Shown here one piece after another: positions 48,164-61,626 of a stretch of 64,000 nt of DNA. The notes under the pieces are model-generated. The model did no database searches, was not told where the DNA came from, and was given only the letters and a program-made list of their open reading frames with translations. The DNA comes from Paragonimus westermani. Taxonomy: Eukaryota > Platyhelminthes > Trematoda > Plagiorchiida > Troglotrematidae. The translations under genes and the position numbers were made by a program. The stretch's first letter is position 1; each line of letters opens with the position of its first letter. The stretch spans positions 139,674-203,673 of the forward strand of contig QNGE01000978.1 of assembly GCA_008508345.1 (NCBI GenBank), in the 5' to 3' direction.

Positions 48164-51100
48164 TGTTCCAATGAACTGAATAATCAGTTTAACGAGTTAT
48201 CTGTTTGATGAAATTGTTTGCCTATTCGGCAGTGGCCATACATTTTTCGCTATCTTTGACTGAGTGAGTCTATGATCTTGAAAAGACTGATAAAAGTTTT
48301 GGTCTTGTGCTGAAGATTTCCGTAAACAAATTTTGCTTACATCATTTGTAAAGCGATTTGAAATAATTTGGGCAATTTATGAACATACTCATGAGAGGTA
48401 TTTGTTATGTTGTATTCATAGACTTGCCTTCATGGTCGTGCAGCTTATGAAGAAGATCCGCACATAGCTTGTTACACTGTCACACCACGACTTTCTTGTT
48501 AATAACACCAGTCTTAGATTACCTCGTTTGTAATCTTTTGACTCATGAATCGTTCAAGCAATTTTCTCTCCAATCTCAAAACTTGTAATTTTTCGTTTAT
48601 TTTCTGAGCACTTGCAATGATTTTGATTGCCGGAAATCCATTATTTGATATGTACATGGCAACGTTTTCAATTGACCTGATTCAGCGATATGCATCTTTT
48701 TTGACAATGTTTACGAGCGGGGATTTTGAAATATCAACAGCATTAGAAATCCACCAGCGTATACCAAAGTAGTCGTTGTGAGTAAAATTTCCTTTTGTAG
48801 TCCATCAGAAAATGAGACGCCTAGAATTTGATGGGTGAAGCGTGAATTCAGCGACGATTTTTGGAACAACATAAGGATTCGAAAGAAACAAGTGCTTGTA
48901 TATATAAACTAGGTTTCGTGGAACTAAAGCAACTACTCTGTATAGGTAATTGTTACTTCGTTCTACTTAACTCTCTAACTGCCAAATTTTTAAAATTACG
49001 TTGATGAACTTATTTACTCACACGTACAATTTCTTTCTCATTTCTTCCGGTATGTGACTCATGATATGAGTGTGATCAGTAGGGATTAGAATATATACTA
49101 CAACCTCGTACGAATGTGATCGTTTCCTTTGGACCTGCATTACGATAACTTTCAACAGTGTTGCTCTGGAATAACCTCCTTTAAAGCTGTCTGTTCTGCG
49201 GTCACATAATTCCAGTTAATTCTGCCTTCTTCATTTGACTGACTAGCAATTATGAAACAGAATAAATCCCATCTTCAACAACTTGACAGTATCATTGCTG
49301 AACCGGTGGGAACCAGCCTTATAAAATTAATTGCCGTATACTCATCAAAAGTCCATACGCATGCACTTACAACTCGCCAAAATTGCTGGCAAACGCATTA
49401 CAGTGTTACGCCTAACATAATCTTCCGCACAGTCTGCAGGACTAGACCATCACCAGATTCTTGCTTGCAACGATTTTGAGTTCATCTTGAGTGAAGTTTA
49501 ATACAATAACTAGTAACTGCGCACAGTGGGAACGCGCCATTTTGTGTCTGTTTTATACGTCATCATGCTTTGGAAAGAATGCATGCAACATTACTTAATC
49601 CTTGGAATTCAGTCGCCATCTACGGTTTATTGTCAGCCGACCACAACGTGGAATATTGTACCATTATTTGAACATCTAAACCGCGTTTCCTCCGTGGACT
49701 GTGAAAGAAACATCCTTTGTCATCCGGCCATTCTGGTTAAACGGTTTCCGTTCTCTTCAATTGCTCAACCAACAGCCTGTCTCTCAGTTGATTCACATTA
49801 GATCCATATTACTAGAAGGCACATATCATCAGTGAGCTGTTCATCCCACGTTCGCTGTTCTCTCTCAAATGGAGAATACCAACCGAGCGGTAATAAGTAC
49901 GGTTTGTTGCACACACTATGTTAGTAGCTGTAGGGTCCCAACGTTATCCTAGTTTTAGCACCTTTGTGTTAAGACAACGAGGTTTAGACATTCAACTCTG
50001 TGATTCTTTACTCACAGAACGCTATTCGTCAACAATGTAGCCGCCTAGGGCTTCTAAAAAACCGGATTACTAAACGTCGTCTATGCTGACAGTTAATTTT
50101 GTCACTCCCTAAAGTAGTTATATCAAGAAGTTCATGTGCTCGGTCTACACTTTTTACCAGCAACAATATTCTCTGCTCCGGCAATAACAGTTAAATTTCG
50201 GGCAACGGTAAAAAAAATGCATTAAGTTATATTCTTATTGATGCATGAGCGTACTTGTAAAATATACCCGTCTGCCTGTCTTCCTTATGTCCTCCAGTCT
50301 TATGCAATGTGCGTGTGAACGCGAATTGTTGTACCGGTTAACTGTGGCTGTCTTACACTTCGTAATTTCATTGCCAAGATAATCTTTGAACTTTGTGTTC
50401 GCTCTTTGTTTGGTTGACTCACAAACTCTAACCTCCTTGCAGAGACGATTTCCTGTAGATTTCTGCATTCAATCCGAGTACTAACATTTTACGAAAGGTA
50501 ACGGAATTTCCAATGAGAGCCGTAACAACATTTGCAAATGAGCTGTCAGGCCCCAAGAAATCCAAACAAAAAACGCGGTCATGTTTGTATATTTATAACA
50601 GATAGTAAGCCATGCCATTGTGTGATGACCACGCAACAGTCACCGTAACGTACGATCCACAAAAACCCGATAGCGTGTTTTTCCTGCAGAGTTTGGAGTA
50701 CCACTTAAAAAAACTCAAGAACGTCTGCTAACCTGATAAATCAACCTTAGTAGCTGAGCACAACGGATTTAGAACTGCCACCATCTGTGGACAAAAAACC
50801 TCTACGAAAGAGACACCTGCCGTTCCCGTGAGATGATTCTTCTCAAAGACAGTTTTGCTTGATCGATTTTTAATGAAATGCTGTTCAAATACAATTGCTG
50901 CTGTCTATTTGTTTCTTTCAAACAATTTATGTGCTTGTATGCAAACTGGTAATGTAAAAAGCGTTGTGCTATTAGTATCAATCGTGTTTAGTTTTTTAGA
51001 ATTTTCCCCAGTCACCGCAATGCAAACTGCTTGCCTCAAAGTGCTCATAATGAAAAAAATTTCCCACAAATACGTTCATCGTATCCACACACATCAGTCT

Positions 51101-52687
51101 CATTGTGACAAAAAGTTCTGCTAACGCTTTTCAATTGCTTCGTCTACTGCTTTGTGTGTGTATAATCCATGGAGCTACATTTCCACTTGGATTCACAAAA
51201 GACTTGCGAGCAACCTATTGGCAAATATTTTCAGGTCGCATGCATTAGATTACTACTGTATGTTCAAGTCATATTTGTGGCAAAACTTGGCAACCAAACT
51301 GGAGAAGTTACTAAACAGCAAGTAGAATTTTGTTACACTCAAGTCACTTTGATTTATTAACCAAAGTATGGCTTTCCCCTGGATAACTTTCTCACAAGCT
51401 TCCAAAGTGATTATGAAACACAATGGTAACTAATTCAACGCACAAACATTCTTATACGAAAATACTTCTTGATCCATACTGACAGCTTTGATCACGTGAA
51501 GTTCGTCGGACGATCAGCTTACCGATTTGCTCGAAAACGTCAAAATCGTCGACGAAACCTGTGTATATATTTTCTTTCCAGTCCACTGAGTTGCAAATAT
51601 TAGAGAGCTTTTTCTGAAATTTTTGCTCTTGGCTAGTACGAGATCGTTACTCAAGTGTCATACGTCGTACATTGAGAATTTGCAAAATCTTAATAGAAAA
51701 CTGTGGCAACCAACTAGTGAAGCACACCCCACGTGGAATATTTCATAGTGTACTGGAGTTCACAATGGATGCTGGATTCATCTGATATTATGGTAATGCT
51801 TTTAGAAAGTGTCTGTAAACGTCGGAATATTGATTAATTGGTTAATAGCTGATAGCTGACAGCGCATCAACACAATGTTTTCAGCGGATGATCCGGCTAC
51901 TTGGATTCGCTTAGGCAGTTTTCTTGAAATATATATCTGACAGAAATTTGAGCAACACAAGTGACAACAACCACAACTCAATCTCAGACAGTCTCTTTGT
52001 AATCCAGGAGCTTCAACCGTCAATCTGACGCCCACAGTTTTTTGTCTCATTCAAAACATGTTATCTTCCAGGTTTTGCACTTTGGTGATGGCCCATTCTT
52101 CTTTTTCTGATTACTTGATAGACTCAATAAATTCCAACCCGTCACATATGAATTGACAATGAGAAAATAGTCTCATTTTATTCCGTTAAACAACTGACTA
52201 CGAATGGTGTTACATTCAACGCACACTTTGTAAACGATCGACCTGAATCCACAGTATTCTTGTTCCGCCTTGCGTATACAGTCAATTTTAACAGTTCTTG
52301 TAATTATCACTAGATTTCTTATTACAACCTTGACAAGAAATTCCACATTTCTGACAGCTTTTCAAATAGTTTCAGGATAATGTGACAACTGGCCGTTTTG
52401 AAGTTCCTACCGCCAGCATATGCTTATAAACGTTAAAAGCATAATAAGTGTTTAAGTCAGTATGATTTCCGTAAGCAGTTGAAAGCACCAACTTTGTTAA
52501 ACGATGAACACCTCCGTCGTTTTCTAAGCTACATGCACAAATTTGTGAACGATTGAATACTTCCAGATAACAATGTCTGTCAAACCTCTGTTCAAAGTGG
52601 TTACGCCACACAAATTATCAACAACCATGCCCAACAGCTAGACATTGTCACGCAAGCGGGATGTGTTTACATGAGTTAAGCGTAGTT
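48164..52687. other. Gene-free stretch
   Basis: The open frames are at most 91 codons and unrecognised. No repeat shared with the rest of the window was seen. Confidence 0.5.
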
Positions 52688-52905
52688 AGATGAAGTAGTC
52701 AACATGGTAGTCTGAAGAAAACGTGGCCGGAGTTCTAACCCCAGCCGTGACAAGGATATGCACTACTGATGGGACCTAACAAGGTGAGAACTCGAGTTCA
52801 GCGCATTTTTACGAAAGCGACCAGTTGCAAGGTCTACCTGAATGCGAAAGTTGTAATCACACGTGAAAGGTGTTTAACCTGAAACCCTTTAGTGGACCGA
52901 AAATT
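52688..52905 (+). repeat. SINE-like repeat, family A, copy 4
   Basis: AGTAGTCAACATGGTAGTCT begins within the A box, so the head is missing. It is followed by the B-box-like GGAGTTCTAACCCC (52729-52742) and GACAAGGATATGCACTACTG, matching copy 2 (GCAAGGATATGCACTATTG). Then come GAGAACTCGAGTTCAGCGC, a degraded form of the GAGGCTGGCTGG block, GTCTACCTGAATGCGAAAG and TTGTAATCACACGTGAAAGG. The tail reaches about 52905. This copy and copy 2 together give the clearest picture of the region between B box and tail. Confidence 0.7.
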
Positions 52906-55900
52906 GGATTAGCCATGAACAGTGCGTAGACATGATCTACGTTTATAGCAACGTACTCAGTAACAGGTATGGTTTCGAATTTTCGGAAAGCTAAGACGTT
53001 AACGCTTGCCGAATGAAAAATATTCACCCATCTTTGTGTTTATGTGGATTGCAGTATGTAGAGGATGAATTAGAATCACTGCAAGTTTAATACAAGGGTC
53101 ACCTCAAAATGCTCAGGTTTAAACAGCTAACATTGACAGAACGAAGAAGTTTCTTGTACCACAAATCTCACAACGAACCTCCTTGTTGTCTGTCAGAATG
53201 TGAACAAACTCATCGAGTTCAAACATTCATTCATTCTTACAGACTCAATCCGTCCTACCCAATGCATCCTTAGCTTACAATCAAAACAGATTAAAGGTTG
53301 CTTGTTGACAATCGCTTCTATGAATGTCATCCATCTATCCTTTCATCCACTATGTATTCAAAAACGTTTCGTCAAAACGCCCAATCTACCACCGTTCTGT
53401 ATCCTTGTCCGGGCTGAACAGATTACGTAAACGCAATCATTATTTACCAGCGATCGTTATTTCACAGAACTGACTTGATGCTTATGTTACTGATATCCAG
53501 TGGTTCGTTCTACTGTCGCACTTTTTTTAACATGTGATTAGCTCACATAAATATGTTGTATTTGAAATGCTAAGGAGACAAAACACCAGCATGTTTGCTA
53601 CATGCTGTTTCCACGTCTAGACGGAGTATTCTTGTGCAACCTGAACGCGTCTTGGGGACCCAGTTTTGGGCGTATGTGCACAATCACTTGTGTTACCACT
53701 GATTTAGTGCGTCCATGTTAACTTTGTTTCCAATTTCCTATTAAGTTCTTCACAGAAATCGGTTGATCGCATTCAGATCACCATAACATGGTTGCTTATA
53801 CCGCGTATCCCAATTCATAAGTTTGATAATCTTGTGTTTTGCACACTAAACAATCTTGATTTTTGAACAAGTCAAACGAACAAACATCCGGAGCGAATTA
53901 ATAATTGTTGGTTAGACAAACCGTTATTTTGCATTCAGGCACTCGAATATCAATCAATCATTGTATCCTGTACATTGATAAGAATTAAATCTGAGCGTAC
54001 ACCTTACAAACCAAATTAACACCTTTCAGAGGAAGGTCCATGACAAGAAAGCCTTGCCTCATATAAGCCTCATACGAAAGTGTTGATGTATTTTGTGGCA
54101 TCCTCTCTAATCGCACTGCATATGAAATTTTACACAAGTCATGATTTCAGGTGTACACGCCAAACGGATCAATCTCAGTAATGTAAACACTACAGTCTAA
54201 CGGTTTGAAAATACTCCCCCAAATTATTCGAATTGACGGTAGTCAGCAGGATATCCCTTCTGTATTCAAGTTACTTGCCAAAGAGAAGATGAAAACACCA
54301 GCCAAATTGCTCGAAAAAAATTGGACAGTGGAGAGTATAGACTGTATGCTTCCCCACAGTTGCAGTTACTGTCCTAACTCTCAGGTATGACAGGTTGTCA
54401 GCGAACAAAGGTTGAGCGCCCGAATGAATTTCTTCTGTACACGACAGTCAGGGTGACACAATCGTATGTTAAATGGTCTGGGTAGGAACCACCATTCAAA
54501 ATCCTGCTATTTTCAATCGATACATTGGTACGCAATAGAAAATCTCACAGTAGAGTTGATCAGGTGAGCAAAATTATGCGGAAATAATTTGCCCAAATGT
54601 TTAACCCGTAGTGCATTTACACCCAAAAGCTCTATAATAAATTACACCCAACTCAAAGCCCACGTTCACTTGTCCTCTTGTTTATTCATCCCGGAAATCA
54701 TCATTCCAGCATCATCAAACAAGTTCTAAGGAGCGCATTCATCTCTGCACTAACAGACACGCTAAAAACTGGCCGTTTGCAATCAGCTAAAGTTGATACC
54801 ACCAGGAATGGTTTTCAGCCCCTGATGAGTAATCTTGCGTTACTACCGTTAATATTTCGCCACAGAGAGGAAATTGGAGGCATGACAAATATGGCAGATT
54901 GTGCTTAGATTCCTTCGCTCTGGGTGATCGCTGAATGATACAGTGTTCGGAAAGCACAGCTCAGCTGCCCGACCTCAGGGACACGTTGTTTTTCACATTC
55001 GACCAGTTTCAACAAAAATTGAATTCAACTTCGATTTGCCCGATGGACTATTTTTTCTTCAAAAATTAGTATTAAAGAAGTATATGCACTGGACGATTAG
55101 TAACTGATAACAGACTTCTATTCTTGAAACCGATTTTCACTTAATTTATTGTGCGTGACAAAACTCAACAAGCCCTTGGACACAATAAAGGGCGGTGTCA
55201 GTTGGCGTTAAGCAGCTGGCTCGGATCTAAAATGAAAGAGAAACTGTTGCTATTCCCAACCCACTGCTTTCATTGAATACTGTTCAGTCACACAGTTAAC
55301 TGTACAGTTGACCCAGCAAAATCTCACTGAGCTTGATAATCTGACCGACAAATCGCGAAGTCTGGCAAACACATTGAATGACGAGGATGGTGTGATGGTG
55401 TTCGTATTTCATCACCGAAAGCCTCCTAATGTAGTACGATGAGGACAGGTGATCATATTATTCTACTCGCCTCAGTACTCAGCACCATCTGTGTATTGAG
55501 GTAACCTGGGCGAAACAGAGGATGAAATATTGAGGTGAACTATGGCATCAAATGTTGTTGTTTCACAAATGAGCCTGGTATTCGCAATTGTGGCAACTGT
55601 GATGTCTTTGGATCAATACAATGTGCAAATTCGTGTCTTTTTTTGCTGAGTTGTTCTGATACATCACCAATTTGTTGATTTTACTAGTAAGTTGTCCGCT
55701 TTCTAGGATTTTAGCGGTGGTAAATATGTGTAACGTCTCACTGTTGAGGGAATCAAACGGAGAGAGAGAGAACTGAACAGTTTTCCGTTCTGTGATGTGC
55801 AGATATTGTGCAAAATGTCTATGTTCTGCTGACGGGTTTGAAAGGAAATAATCATTCTTCCAGTTATAATTGGCTGTCGCACTTTGCTCTTTGGTTACAG

Positions 55901-58900
55901 GAGGTATTCAATGCGCCCAGATGCCACTGCATTGAACTGATCGAAGTTCAATTCAGTGTTGCGATTTCGCCACCAAGTAAGGATCGAGATACTCAAGTGC
56001 AGACTTCTCAAGAATGGCAAGGACATCCTTTCATTTCTAATTGACGGTGATTCAGTGTTTTTTAACCAATCACTTGTTTTTATCTACAAAATCCTAGTGC
56101 TGAATCAGTGAAGCCAGACAAGTGTGACCAGATATGGAGAATATGTTCTGAGGGACGGTGGTTTACGTTGTCATGATAAAAAAGATTACTCTCATAACGA
56201 AATCCCATGCAGTGTTTTGCTTTTTATTCAAATATGTACGACATTCGGGATACGGTATCCAACCACGCCAATTGGTCAGCGTTGTGGGCGGCATTCAGTG
56301 CAAATTATCTAGGCGATCGATTACAAAGGCACCTGCATGTGGGCCTATTCAAGACCACATAGAGTTCCGAACGAAATATTTATTCTTATGTGTAAGGTAT
56401 GAGTGTGGTAACCGAAGTTGAATGCCTGTGGCTATTCGCTTCACTTATAAAAATGTGGGATGAACGATTCTAATTGAAATTTTCATTTCTGACTAACCGT
56501 TTTTGCAGGTGAACAGTCACTAGGTCAACACAAACAATAAAGCAGCGTTTACACTCCCCATCAAGCAAAACCATATACATAATTTGCGATTCTCAATCAT
56601 TCCACAGAACCGGCGCAAATCAATAAGTAAACGCCACCTCTCCACTTCGAACACACCGTATTTCATCAAGCAAGCACCTATTTGCCTGATTATTTTGAAC
56701 AATTTAAACAGTCAGTGAACTTGATACTTGCCAACATCTCTGCTGAAAGTCGACCAGTGTCTTGGCAATCTTACAGCATCTATGTGCTCCGTCAAATCGT
56801 TTTTCAGTCTCCATTTTGAAATCACCTCAACTACCTGCCAGACAAGTTAGAATGATAATCTGTGTTTTGCAATATGCTTTCAACAAACGATGTTCTGATG
56901 AGGTAAGAAAAGTTAGGGGCATTAGGGTTCATCCAACTTAGTCGTTTACGACCCATCTTAATCAAATTTTGAAAACACTTATAGGCAAGCAACATGGTAA
57001 CACTGTAGTTTCAAAACTGCCATTGAATCAATGTTAATGAATTACATTAACGGCCATTTTTCTGAGCATAAGCGTTAGAAGATTGGATTCTGTTTGTGAG
57101 ATCATACGCCTGATTCATGAATGTGACAATTTTGCCGTCTGTAAGTAAAACATTCTGCCAGCTTTGTAAATATCGTTGTTGAAATCAGAACGTTCAGCAC
57201 AAATGTCATGTTATACATTCCAGTTGTGGCGAAATTCTGACATTGTTCTTACTCAGTGACCGAGCTCCCGTGGTCAATAATTGGTTTGTTTATTCATAAA
57301 TTACGTGATATGATGAGGCACTGGACGAGTGAATGCTGACTGAATGATCTGGTTTCTATGGACGAATGTATGATGGCCACTGGAACTGATAGGCCAGTGT
57401 TATAACAATATTCTGCTAAGCGGCATCATAGAAGATTGAAGACAGAAGTCTATGTTGATTTAAAGTGTGGTGTGTATAATTGCTGAACGAACTGCTAAAA
57501 CGTTGTGTTCATGCAACTGGACAGTTGTCTATTGCAAAATTTTACACACCAAAAGCTATATGCATTTATAGGAATTCACTCAATTGTGTTTCTTGTCATT
57601 ATTTCCTGGGTTTTTCGGGTACCGATTTGACCAGAAATCATTACGCAATGAATAATTTTAAATTTACCTACAATTTCCGCGGGGTTTCAATATTTTTAGA
57701 GGTTTTCAAAGTTCCTTTGTTAGTTTAGATGGTATCTGTTTGCAGTATATCAATACTATGACTAATGACGCGAACACATTATAGTTGTGAGAATTTAATT
57801 TCATGGTCCAATTAGAACAAATTTGCGCTTTTCAAAGATGCGATTTTTGTTACCTGAACCCTGTTCATAGAGACTGTTTAATACCAAGTGTACAATGCAT
57901 AGGTATAACTCAAAATGCGACGTCCTCTAATCGCCCCTTACGAGATGTGTCCTGTTTAAGTGTGGACAGCTGCGCCATTGATTTAACTAGTACCGTTTGG
58001 ACGGAAAACGACGGCTCTAACCGTTCGGTGGCAGTTTTTTCAGTAAAGCATTATGAACTTTTGTTGCCGTGCATGGAAACTATGGAAGAACGCTGTATAA
58101 CTGATTATCATGTCCCATTATGAACAGGTGACTGACAACACAAATTCTGACAGGCCGTGCTTAGAGTGAACGTCTGGGTCATAGTTATTAGACCTGCCCT
58201 GTAACACTCATTCAGATGTATGCTTCGTTACCGTGACATGAAACTGTTTTCACAATGGTTATAGCTCACTCTGACACGTTTTGTTGGTCCGTCGACTTGT
58301 TTTTGGTCATGTTGACCAGCTCACAATCTAGCACAATAGTTCTCGTTTGGTGGTTCCTTTGACATTCTTCCATCTGTAAAGTACGAAATTCTTTCAACAT
58401 TTCATCTACCACTGCGTACCTACATGCATATTCCATCCGACCAATGATTTATCGGTAGTACTGAGTTAAGTAGCCGCGCTCCATTTAGCCTGGAACCTTA
58501 AGTATGCACATTTGATTATGGCGATAACACCTATAAAAATAGTGTACTTTCGGTGGGATATGACGATAGTTACCGGTAAAATTCATTGAGAACCAGTGTG
58601 GAAACATAAACGTGTTGGCCGTTTATCAGACCCGTTATTCAATAGTAACCTACTCTCGGTTCTAGATCTCACTACCCTCAAATTTGGATTTAGTCAACTA
58701 GGTTTCTCATTTAGATATACGGGTATGTCCTCGGTCAGTAGGTACCCACTTAGCATCAGTGCACGCTTGGAACCTTCACATCCATACAGGTAACCTTCCA
58801 TAAGTGACGGGTAGATGTAACTCTCGGTATTGCATTATGTGCTCGATAAAAAGTCACCAAAATTAGTTTGGAAAAAAGCTACGCTACATATTGTTACCTT

Positions 58901-60431
58901 TCTTCCTTTTCAGGCTCATTTCTGGATTAAGCGACGACACATAGTTGAGCAGTTACTCTGATGTATACTTTGTTTGAAAATCATTCAAGAATACGTGTTT
59001 CACATAGTCTGTTATCTTGGTTGCTGACTACCACACTTGATAACAGACTAGGTTAGGTCAACAAAGCAACATCAGTTTCACAGTCTTCCCGGTATTGCAC
59101 TTCGACTCGTCCTCACAGTTTCGAGTAATACTGACTAAACCTCCTTACTGTTCAGTCAACAAGCGTTACCTAGCGATCGGTCTCTCTGTTGCAAGACTAA
59201 ACCGATCACAACCTGCCATTCCAGCAAAGACAACTCTTGTAAGCTTAATACACATATGTAAACTATCCGCACCAAATTAAGTACGAATGAAGTTTGACAG
59301 TTTGGGCTTCATGTTTAACCTGTTATCGATAAACAGATTGAGAATAGCACAATGTTAGTAGCAACTTGTGATACTCAACGTTTCAACCACCTTGGGTGGC
59401 CTTCCTTAGGATTGTTGTAACGGAAATTCATCATCAATAATTATCCGCCACGGCATACTCAACCGTCAGTGCAGGCCAAAATATCATCTCCGTGGCTACC
59501 CTACACCATCTGTTACGACATACCTCAATGGGAATCAGATTTCGAGAATTCGTGTGCACCATTAGAAACTTACATATCGTGAAAAATAAGAGATAAACAT
59601 TATTGCGGTGATGATTTGAGCTCAGCCGTTCTTCAGCACCTTTCGATACTGCTTTACCTAGTAATAATTGTATTTATAAGCAACACGTGTTAGTCATAAA
59701 CATTTCTAATCGCACATTTGCAAGACGCCTACTTAAACGCAATATTGGCCGCAAATTTGCGGAAACTCCAGGAAAAGTGTACATTGTATCGCAAAGTTTT
59801 CACGACACATCCCATTAGACTCGATTTATGAAATCTTGTTATTAAAACCGTTCAATGAATCAGAAAGTTTTCCACGCATTCAAATTGCAAGTAAGCTTTG
59901 TGGTGATGAAATTTCTAGTTCCTTGTTTAAAGTTTGCCTACCGTTACTTTGTTTAAAAGAGTTTCATCGGATAAACAACATGTTTGCGAATTTCTTGGAA
60001 ATTACATTTACAGAAACTATTGTGTTCGCATGCTCAATTTATATGTTTTCACTTGTGTCTCTTACAGTTGATCAGATGTGAATCCGTTGCCATTACACGG
60101 AACGTGGCAGGAACGTTTGAAATGTTCATCAATTTTTCGCGTCACTCCAATTTTCTGTTTGTATAGCTTATTTGCAGAAGTTTAGGTATTGTTTCAACTG
60201 TGGATATTTGATCACCACCAAAAAAGGGATAAACCCACCTCATGTTTATCATTTTGTTTGAGATTGTTGCCTTTGGTTCCAAAAAAACTGCTTAAATACT
60301 TAAATACATCATGTTGGAACTATACTACTTGTTTCTTAATCCTGACGTGTTTGTTCTTTTCCGTGTCTTTTGAGATCATAGATTTCCCATTCATCCCTAA
60401 TGTCACTACAGATCAATTAGTAGCCAGGGAA
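52906..60431. other. Gene-free stretch
   Basis: The longest frames are 106 codons (57803-58123) and 94 codons (60189-60473), without recognised domains. A perfect 12-bp inverted repeat (TAGTCTGTTATC at 59005-59016 and its complement at 59039-59050, 22-nt loop) and a short (GA)n run near 55762 are the only structures noted. Confidence 0.5.
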
Positions 60432-61028
60432 CACGTGCAGTCTTCCCGTTTATTACCAGTCCCCAGGCGATAGCCAACTCTTTACCTGATTCCATATGAA
60501 GTATATCAAATTCAGATTAGAATTTTTCCTGGAAGTATGCGAAATATTGCAGGTAGAGAAGATTTATGATCCAGGGCGTAAGTCTCAATGTGTTATGCGA
60601 CTATTCCCGGTAGCCTTATTCACAAAATTCTCCTCCGCAAACTGCTGAACAGGGTCGAAAAATAGCAGAATAAAACGTATACAACAGACCTGACCGATTT
60701 AACTTCCTCAGATGTTTCACAACTGATGCCAATCTGCCGCATGTGTCAGTTTTCATATTTATATTACGTTTGACCTGTCCCTGTTGATTCTGCTGAAGGT
60801 GTACCTGATGTAGCAGAACTGTTTGCTTCTGACCTGGACAGTCGTCTCAGGTTTTTGGGTAACCACGAATACGAGGCTATTGGGCTGCGGATAGTAGGTT
60901 AGCCCACCCCAGGGTATCTGCGAAACATACATCGTGAAATCGGTCAGTTAACTGATAAATACATCAGTGGAACATTTGTACGCCTTAAAGCACATCATCC
61001 CTTACGTGATAACAAGTTATTTTCTCAC
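60432..61028. repeat. 597-bp direct duplication, first copy
   Basis: This sequence recurs 598 bp later, immediately after a single N. Reading the two copies side by side gives four substitutions (60826, 60837, 60866, 60878) and no insertion or deletion. No gene or element is recognisable in it except a 42-codon stop-to-stop frame (60774-60899). Confidence 0.95.
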
Positions 61029-61029
61029 N
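61029..61029. other. Single N, assembly join or ambiguous base
   Basis: This is the only ambiguous base noticed in the window. It sits exactly between the two copies of the 597-bp repeat, which suggests a scaffold join or gap-fill position and not a random low-quality base. Confidence 0.9.
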
Positions 61030-61626
61030 CACGTGCAGTCTTCCCGTTTATTACCAGTCCCCAGGCGATAGCCAACTCTTTACCTGATTCCATATGAAGT
61101 ATATCAAATTCAGATTAGAATTTTTCCTGGAAGTATGCGAAATATTGCAGGTAGAGAAGATTTATGATCCAGGGCGTAAGTCTCAATGTGTTATGCGACT
61201 ATTCCCGGTAGCCTTATTCACAAAATTCTCCTCCGCAAACTGCTGAACAGGGTCGAAAAATAGCAGAATAAAACGTATACAACAGACCTGACCGATTTAA
61301 CTTCCTCAGATGTTTCACAACTGATGCCAATCTGCCGCATGTGTCAGTTTTCATATTTATATTACGTTTGACCTGTCCCTGTTGATTCTGCTGAAGGTGT
61401 ACCTGATGTAGCAGAACTGTTTGATTCTGACCTGAACAGTCGTCTCAGGTTTTTGGGTAACCAAGAATACGAGGCAATTGGGCTGCGGATAGTAGGTTAG
61501 CCCACCCCAGGGTATCTGCGAAACATACATCGTGAAATCGGTCAGTTAACTGATAAATACATCAGTGGAACATTTGTACGCCTTAAAGCACATCATCCCT
61601 TACGTGATAACAAGTTATTTTCTCAC
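61030..61626. repeat. 597-bp direct duplication, second copy
   Basis: This copy starts CACGTGCAGTCTTCCCG directly after the N and ends ACAAGTTATTTTCTCAC, then leads into unique sequence (ATGCATAGTG). All four differences from the first copy are an A in this copy, and all fall within 53 bp. Two contig ends carrying the same locus and placed side by side would give this arrangement. Confidence 0.95.

Noticed and set aside
57803..58123. 106-codon frame rich in cysteine
   Set aside because: Cysteine spacing fits no zinc-finger or secreted-domain pattern I can name, and the length is within chance expectation.
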